Positions 32,135 through 36,003 of a stretch of 36,003 nt of DNA are shown here, piece after piece (the first letter of the stretch is position 1; every line of letters starts with the position of its first letter). Position numbers and translations under genes: made by a program. The DNA comes from Candidatus Poseidoniales archaeon (lineage in GTDB: Archaea; Thermoplasmatota; Poseidoniia; Poseidoniales; Poseidoniaceae). The notes below the pieces were generated by a model. The model did no database searches, was not told the origin of the DNA, and saw only the letters and a program-made list of their open reading frames with translations. Location of the stretch: positions 3,114 to 39,116 of the forward strand of contig QXYC01000025.1 of assembly GCA_009887095.1 (NCBI GenBank), read 5' to 3'.

Positions 32135-32497
32135 TTAATCGCGCTTCCATTTGACTTCGATTACGGGTAATCCGCCAGGGTGCGGCAGTGGTGCATTTGG
32201 CTTTTCGATCCTCACATGGATCGTGGCCACACGTTGGTTGCTGGTGAGTTGTTGAATGACTTGACTCGCCATCTCTTCCATCAAGGCAATTGGCCGCTCA
32301 GAGCCATGCATGACTGTGTCGATTGCGACTTGAATGTCGGCATAATTGACGGTCTTGGCCAACTCGTTGTCCACTTCATCGTTCACGAGGGTTGCCCAGA
32401 CGGTGAACACAAACGGTTGCTCTTGTTCGTGTTCAAATTCGTAGTAACCGTGCTTTGCCATCACGGTGTAGCGTTCCAAACCAACTCGGACGGTCAT
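32135..32497 (-). CDS. folB: Dihydroneopterin aldolase
   Basis: The protein is 120 residues from ATG 32497, which has GAGGGA 4 nt upstream. It has the FolB pattern: VGLERYTVMAKHGYYEFEHEQEQPFVFTV, KTVNYADIQVAI, a PIALMEEMASQVI helix with the conserved Glu, and HVRIEKPNAPLP with the catalytic Lys at 99. It cleaves 7,8-dihydroneopterin to 6-hydroxymethyl-dihydropterin, upstream of FolP in folate synthesis. Many archaea use an unrelated enzyme (MptD) for this step, so a FolB-type enzyme is notable. It lies 8 bp after the parvulin gene. Confidence 0.9.
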   Translation of the reverse strand: MTVRVGLERYTVMAKHGYYEFEHEQEQPFVFTVWATLVNDEVDNELAKTVNYADIQVAIDTVMHGSERPIALMEEMASQVIQQLTSNQRVATIHVRIEKPNAPLPHPGGLPVIEVKWKRD

Positions 32498-32505
32498 CAA
32501 ATCCC

Positions 32506-32796
32506 TCAGGCTTCGTCTCGCTCGTGAACCCATATGAGGTGGTAGCCAAACTGAGTTTTGACAGGTTCTGAAACGGTAGCAAGTTCATTCTTCCAAACGA
32601 CTTCTTCGAATGGACGGACCATCTGCCCTTTGCGGAACCAACCGAGGTCGCCTCCCTTTTGACTTGAGGGGCATGTGCTCTTCTTTCGAGCGATTTTCTG
32701 GAAATCCTTCAGTTTCGTGATGTTTTGACGCAACTGCACCGCTTCGGATTTCGAGGCTACGAGAATGTGGGATGCCCAAGCACTTGGCGCGACCAT
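32506..32796 (-). CDS. Parvulin-type peptidyl-prolyl isomerase
   Basis: The protein is 96 residues from ATG 32796. The longer frame to 32850 overlaps the peptidase gene end and is rejected. It is a single rotamase domain, as in E. coli PpiC (Par10): ASHILVASKSEA, DFQKIARKKSTCPS, GGDLGWFRKGQMVRPFEE and VKTQFGYHLIWVHE. It speeds cis-trans isomerisation of proline bonds in protein folding. No signal peptide is present, so it acts in the cytoplasm. Parvulins are sporadic in archaea and frequent in marine groups. Confidence 0.93.
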   Translation of the reverse strand: MVAPSAWASHILVASKSEAVQLRQNITKLKDFQKIARKKSTCPSSQKGGDLGWFRKGQMVRPFEEVVWKNELATVSEPVKTQFGYHLIWVHERDEA

Positions 32797-32846
32797 GCTT
32801 TGAGGGCTGGCCCTTACGCTTTCAAGCCGTCGATTGAAATGGCTGT

Positions 32847-34628
32847 TCAAGCATTTGCGTTGTATGCGAGCATGCGAACATAGGTGCCATAGATGATGAC
32901 TGAGATGCCAAGGGATTCAGCATTGAATCGGTCCATGGTGTCGAGGTACGTATGGTATTCCCAACTTCCACTGCCATAACACACGACGGCTCGACCGTTC
33001 TTCCCGCCAAGGTCGTAGACAAAGGGTCCGTGATCTGAGTTGTATGGCATGCCATCCTCGTCTCCACGGTCCCCATCAAGCAGAGAGAGTCTGATGTCAT
33101 AGCGCTCAGCCATGTCAGGATTTGCCTTTTCATAGAGGTTGGTGATTCGTTTCATGTGGTCGTAGTCGTCCTTGTTGTTTGTGAACAGGGAAACAGAGTC
33201 CCCCCGGCTTGAATCAGCATCAACGTGGTTCATGTCGAGGTTAACATAGAGCCGCAAGTTTTCTTTCAGGTAATTTTGGTTAGCAGCGACGTAGGCCTTG
33301 CTGCCGTAGAGGCCTTCCTCTTCGCCACCCCATGTGCAGAATTGGATGGTTCGTTCGGGCGTTCCTGTCTCATTGACAATCTTGCTCATCTGTCGTGCCA
33401 TTTCCATCACGCTGGAAGTTCCTGACGTATCGTCAACAGCGCCTTGTCCGTGGTAAACAGTGTCATGGTGGCCACCAACAATGACAACTTCTGTTGATTC
33501 TCCTTGGATTGTGCCGCATGGAACATAGATGGTTTGTGTTTGATCATTGGTGACGTCAATGATCATTTCAAGCACACCTTGCGTTCCTGTGGCGTTGAAA
33601 ATGGCGGCCTCCAAGATGTCTCCGGCATCTTTGGACATGGCGATGAAGGGCAAGTCAGTTGGAATCGTCCCCCCGTTAGCAGCGGTGACATCGTCGATTG
33701 CACTGCCTTTGAAAATCGGGACGCAGTCATTCCCTTCGATCATGCCACAGTTGTAGTCCTTATTGACTCGAATCAATCCTGCAAGGTTGTTCTCTGCTGC
33801 CTTTGAGAACATCACCGTGTTCCCAATCTTTGAGCCACCGCTGCGCAAGTAACCAATCGTTCCCGAGGCGGTGGACCACAATGAATCATCAGTGCCGTTG
33901 CCTAAGTCAGTAAGTGCCACATTTTGCTGGAAGGAGTACTCTGATTGTCCCGAGAAACCCTGAATCACGTAATCGACTCGGTGTTGGAATTCAGTGATTT
34001 CCGAACCAAAAGCGGTAAATCCTTCACACGGACTGTTGCCGCCAAATCCACGCACACAAATTCTGAGGCTTGGCTCGCTGTTGACTTTGTGCATCGGTAC
34101 ATCGAAGCTGTTGAGTTGAGTCTGCATGCCCATTGCCGAGAATTCAGAGATGATGTATTGAGCAGCGTTTGCCTCTTCCTGTGTACCGCTCATGCGACCT
34201 TCCCATTCAGGATGGCCGAGCTCCACGAGGTTTTCAGCGAAGGTGAGTGCTTGGTTTTGATCAAACCCTATGAGGTCGTACTCATAATCCTCTTCGAAAC
34301 CCAACCACGCTGGTTGCACCACAAGAACTGCTGAAATCATCAGCACTGCAAGGCCAATGGCAATTGCTGCACCCATGTTGATTGGTCCATACACTTGTCG
34401 TTGCATTCTTGCCTTGAAGGTAACAGGCTCATCAAAAAGGACCGCGTCCTCTTCAACGGCCATTGTAACGGTTTCATCCGGTGCCTCAACATCATCCCAA
34501 AGAGATGCTTTTGACGGCAGCAATCGAGTGATTAAATCTGCCTTCCGTCCACTAACAGCAAGGCCTCGCTCGGAGAGCATTGTTTTGAGTTCAGGCACGG
34601 TCTTCGCCGACAGCGATGCTTCGTCCAT
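32847..34628 (-). CDS. SAP domain - TM - M28 zinc aminopeptidase
   Basis: The protein is 593 residues from ATG 34628. The longer frame overlaps ubiX and is rejected. Residues about 8-38 form a SAP-like helix-extended loop-helix (VPELKTMLSERGLAVSGRKADLITRLL). A polar linker is followed by one TM at about 85-104, then a large exterior part. That part holds a PA-like insert and the M28 peptidase: GGHHDT (about 386-390), AVDDTSG (397-403), WGGEEEGLYGS (433-443), NLDMNH (463-468) and a late WEYHT His (H559). Zinc ligands and catalytic Glu are intact. It should sit in the membrane with the peptidase outside, degrading peptides for nutrition. A cytoplasmic SAP domain on such an enzyme is unusual. 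Confidence 0.88.
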   Translation of the reverse strand: MDEASLSAKTVPELKTMLSERGLAVSGRKADLITRLLPSKASLWDDVEAPDETVTMAVEEDAVLFDEPVTFKARMQRQVYGPINMGAAIAIGLAVLMISAVLVVQPAWLGFEEDYEYDLIGFDQNQALTFAENLVELGHPEWEGRMSGTQEEANAAQYIISEFSAMGMQTQLNSFDVPMHKVNSEPSLRICVRGFGGNSPCEGFTAFGSEITEFQHRVDYVIQGFSGQSEYSFQQNVALTDLGNGTDDSLWSTASGTIGYLRSGGSKIGNTVMFSKAAENNLAGLIRVNKDYNCGMIEGNDCVPIFKGSAIDDVTAANGGTIPTDLPFIAMSKDAGDILEAAIFNATGTQGVLEMIIDVTNDQTQTIYVPCGTIQGESTEVVIVGGHHDTVYHGQGAVDDTSGTSSVMEMARQMSKIVNETGTPERTIQFCTWGGEEEGLYGSKAYVAANQNYLKENLRLYVNLDMNHVDADSSRGDSVSLFTNNKDDYDHMKRITNLYEKANPDMAERYDIRLSLLDGDRGDEDGMPYNSDHGPFVYDLGGKNGRAVVCYGSGSWEYHTYLDTMDRFNAESLGISVIIYGTYVRMLAYNANA

Positions 34629-34674
34629 GCGTGAAGGATGATGACCCTCATTGAAGAAGTCGGCGGTCGGTTGT

Positions 34675-35247
34675 TCAGGGGATTTCTTCGCCAGTCCAAC
34701 GGCTGCCAACACTGTGGTCAAGACCGATGTGGTCGAGGATGCGCGCAACAACGAAGTCAACCATGTCGTCAATTGATTTTGGATGATTGTAGAACCCGGG
34801 CGATGCAGGGATTACAATGGCACCCCATTGAGAAAGTTTGGTCATGTTTTCCAAATGGACCGTGGCATAGGGTGCTTCACGTGGGACGATGATGAGTTTC
34901 CTGCGTTCCTTCAGTGCCACGATGGCTGAGCGGGTGATGAGGTTGTCGCCGATGCCTGCACCGAGCTTGCCGAGGGTTGTTCCCGAGCATGGGCAGAGCA
35001 CCACGGCGTCGATGTTAGCAGAACCAGAGGCAGACTTTGCGCCGATGTTTCGATCGTCTTCAAGCAGGGCACCAGTTTCTTTGGCGAGTGTTTCCTTGGT
35101 TGTGTTGCATTCGTGCTTGAGGGTGATTTCGCCGGCGTTCGTGACGACAAGTCGCACAGCAACGCCCTTGGATGTGAGAATCTCCACGAGACGCTTTCCA
35201 TAGATGGCACCGGAAGCGCCAGATATGCCCACGACAATTTCGCCCAT
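34675..35247 (-). CDS. ubiX: UbiX-type flavin prenyltransferase
   Basis: The 190-residue protein carries GISGASGAIYGKRL at the N-terminus, VVLCPCSGTTLGKLGAGIGDNLITR in the middle, and LIIVPREAPYATVHLENMTKLSQWGAIVIPASPGFYNHP near the end. These are the FMN- and dimethylallyl-phosphate-binding blocks of UbiX. It makes prenylated FMN, the cofactor for UbiD-type decarboxylases. No UbiD gene is in the window. It lies 46 bp before the M28 peptidase gene and 82 bp after lipB, all on the minus strand. Confidence 0.94.
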   Translation of the reverse strand: MGEIVVGISGASGAIYGKRLVEILTSKGVAVRLVVTNAGEITLKHECNTTKETLAKETGALLEDDRNIGAKSASGSANIDAVVLCPCSGTTLGKLGAGIGDNLITRSAIVALKERRKLIIVPREAPYATVHLENMTKLSQWGAIVIPASPGFYNHPKSIDDMVDFVVARILDHIGLDHSVGSRWTGEEIP

Positions 35248-35304
35248 GTGAGATGGTTACGGTTCTTCCTTTTAGGCACTTGTTTGGAAATTGGACGGTT
35301 TTGA

Positions 35305-35313
35305 GATTATAAT
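35305..35313 (-). promoter_or_regulatory. AT-rich TATA-like stretch upstream of ubiX
   Basis: ATTATAATT is its own near-palindrome in the 82-bp gap between the lipB stop and the ubiX start. On the minus strand it would place transcription start near 35280, giving a leader of about 33 nt before ubiX. A CTCTATAGAAAAA run follows on the plus strand. Weak evidence from composition and position. Confidence 0.35.
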
Positions 35314-35329
35314 TCCTCTATAGAAAAAC

Positions 35330-35965
35330 CTACATGAACTGTCTTGAAAGACTTAACTCCATTGTATTCAGAAGCGAAGACAGAATTGCTTCATGTGTGA
35401 GTGAATGGCCAAGTTGGTTAATACAAGTCGTCGTGGATTGTTCGAGGCCACACCCTGCGATTCCTTCGACTCGCCCTGTTGGTGTGTCGATGTTAATGGT
35501 GAATCCATGGCGTGAAGTCCAACGTAAAAACGACAATCCTATGCTGCATATTTTCTTGCCATCAACCCAAACACCTTGCATTCGACTGTCCCTGGCCGAA
35601 GCGATCCCACATGCTTGCAGGGCTTCGATAACCCACCCTTCGATTCGTTTGATGATGGCGGCGACTGAAGATTCTCCTTCCAGATTCCATTTGAAAATCG
35701 GATAAGCAACGAGTTGCCCTGGTCCGTGCCAAGTGAGTCCACCGCCACGATCGACAGCTTGTGTTGCGTACCCTTCGGGTGGTGCGATGCCATCGTTGCG
35801 TGCACGAGGGCCCACGGTGACAATCTCAGGGTGTTCCAGAATCAGCAACGTATCAGGGATTTCATCCTCAATGCGCTTTGCTTGAAGTTCTTTCATCTGT
35901 TCCATGGCCGTCTGATATGGAACCACACCGAGGTGTTGAACCTCGACATACCTCACTTCGACCAT
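35330..35965 (-). CDS. lipB: Octanoyl-[acyl carrier protein]-protein N-octanoyltransferase
   Basis: This 211-residue protein has the LipB motifs: EHPEIVTVGPRA, RGGGLTWHGPGQLVAYP (73-89), GVWVDGKKICSIG with catalytic Lys at about 138, HGFTINID and GIAGCGL with catalytic Cys at 172. It moves an octanoyl group to lipoyl domains of 2-oxoacid dehydrogenases or GcvH, after which LipA adds sulfur. LipA is not in the window. Use of LipB implies an octanoyl donor, normally acyl-ACP, which is unusual for archaea and suggests transferred bacterial-type chemistry. It is followed by 38 bp to the window end. Confidence 0.92.
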   Translation of the reverse strand: MVEVRYVEVQHLGVVPYQTAMEQMKELQAKRIEDEIPDTLLILEHPEIVTVGPRARNDGIAPPEGYATQAVDRGGGLTWHGPGQLVAYPIFKWNLEGESSVAAIIKRIEGWVIEALQACGIASARDSRMQGVWVDGKKICSIGLSFLRWTSRHGFTINIDTPTGRVEGIAGCGLEQSTTTCINQLGHSLTHEAILSSLLNTMELSLSRQFM

Positions 35966-36003
35966 GGTGCTGCGTAGGAGTCCCTCCCAATGAAGTTTCG
36001 ATG

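Noticed and set aside
34629-34772. N-terminal extension of the M28 peptidase
   Set aside because: It runs into ubiX. The ATG at 34628 places the SAP-like motif directly at the N-terminus.
1-36003. tRNA or rRNA genes, CRISPR array, insertion sequences, attachment sites
   Set aside because: The gaps between genes are too short and show no clover-leaf, repeat-spacer, transposase or terminal inverted repeat pattern on reading both strands.

Overview
The window reads as a compact chromosomal segment of a planktonic euryarchaeon, most likely Marine Group II (Candidatus Poseidoniales). That placement is inferred. The information-processing genes are archaeal: release factor aRF1 with NIKS and GGQ, aIF2-beta, class I lysyl-tRNA synthetase, the tRNA C56 2'-O-methyltransferase Trm56, a Nog1-type GTPase, the GfcR regulator and an archaeal-type UMP kinase. 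They are mixed with bacterial-flavoured metabolic and envelope genes: FolP, FolB, LipB, a PhaA-type thiolase, LemA, a lipobox lipoprotein, and a membrane-anchored M28 peptidase. Genes are tightly packed on both strands. No gap exceeds about 140 bp with the starts chosen here. I saw no rRNA, tRNA, CRISPR array, insertion sequence or prophage.

Layout. 1-1805: a 5'-partial GIDE-like membrane protein and a thiolase. 1897-6358: a four-gene plus-strand operon (RND/MMPL-type transporter, ABA4-like membrane protein, DUF2071/YqjF protein, DCC thiol-disulfide oxidoreductase). 6403-8310: a PIN-TPR protein, convergent with a TauE/SafE permease (8312-9130). 9230-12402: LemA, a Rossmann-like/DHH/DHHA1 phosphoesterase and a TraB-family membrane protein. 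The last one shares its stop site with the convergent folP (12399-13265). 13317-19338: a 4-TM protein, Trm56, CarA and CarB. 19341-22935 (minus): a zinc-ribbon/coiled-coil orphan, class I LysRS and GfcR. 23019-25123: aIF2-beta and a BNR-repeat lipoprotein. 25138-26178 (minus): a thioredoxin-like [2Fe-2S] protein, a pterin-4a-carbinolamine dehydratase and an orphan. The Nog1-like GTPase is divergent from these. 27429-30467 (minus): ArgRS and aRF1, divergent from UMP kinase and a DUF2116 Zn-ribbon membrane protein (30606-31593). 31586-35965 (minus): an orphan Cys-rich protein, FolB, parvulin, a SAP-TM-M28 peptidase, UbiX and LipB.

Functional themes. Pyrimidine synthesis is represented by CarA, CarB and UMP kinase. 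Pterin/folate chemistry is represented by FolP, FolB and PCD at three separate loci. Translation is represented by LysRS, ArgRS, aIF2-beta, aRF1, Trm56 and Nog1. The envelope set comprises the RND transporter, M28 peptidase, lipoprotein, TauE/SafE, LemA and TraB. The most unusual items are the RND-ABA4-DUF2071-DCC operon, the PIN-TPR fusion, a class I LysRS that seems to lack the usual zinc cysteines and has an altered KMSKS loop, the SAP domain on a membrane peptidase, and a small palindrome placed between a TATA-like element and a probable leaderless start.
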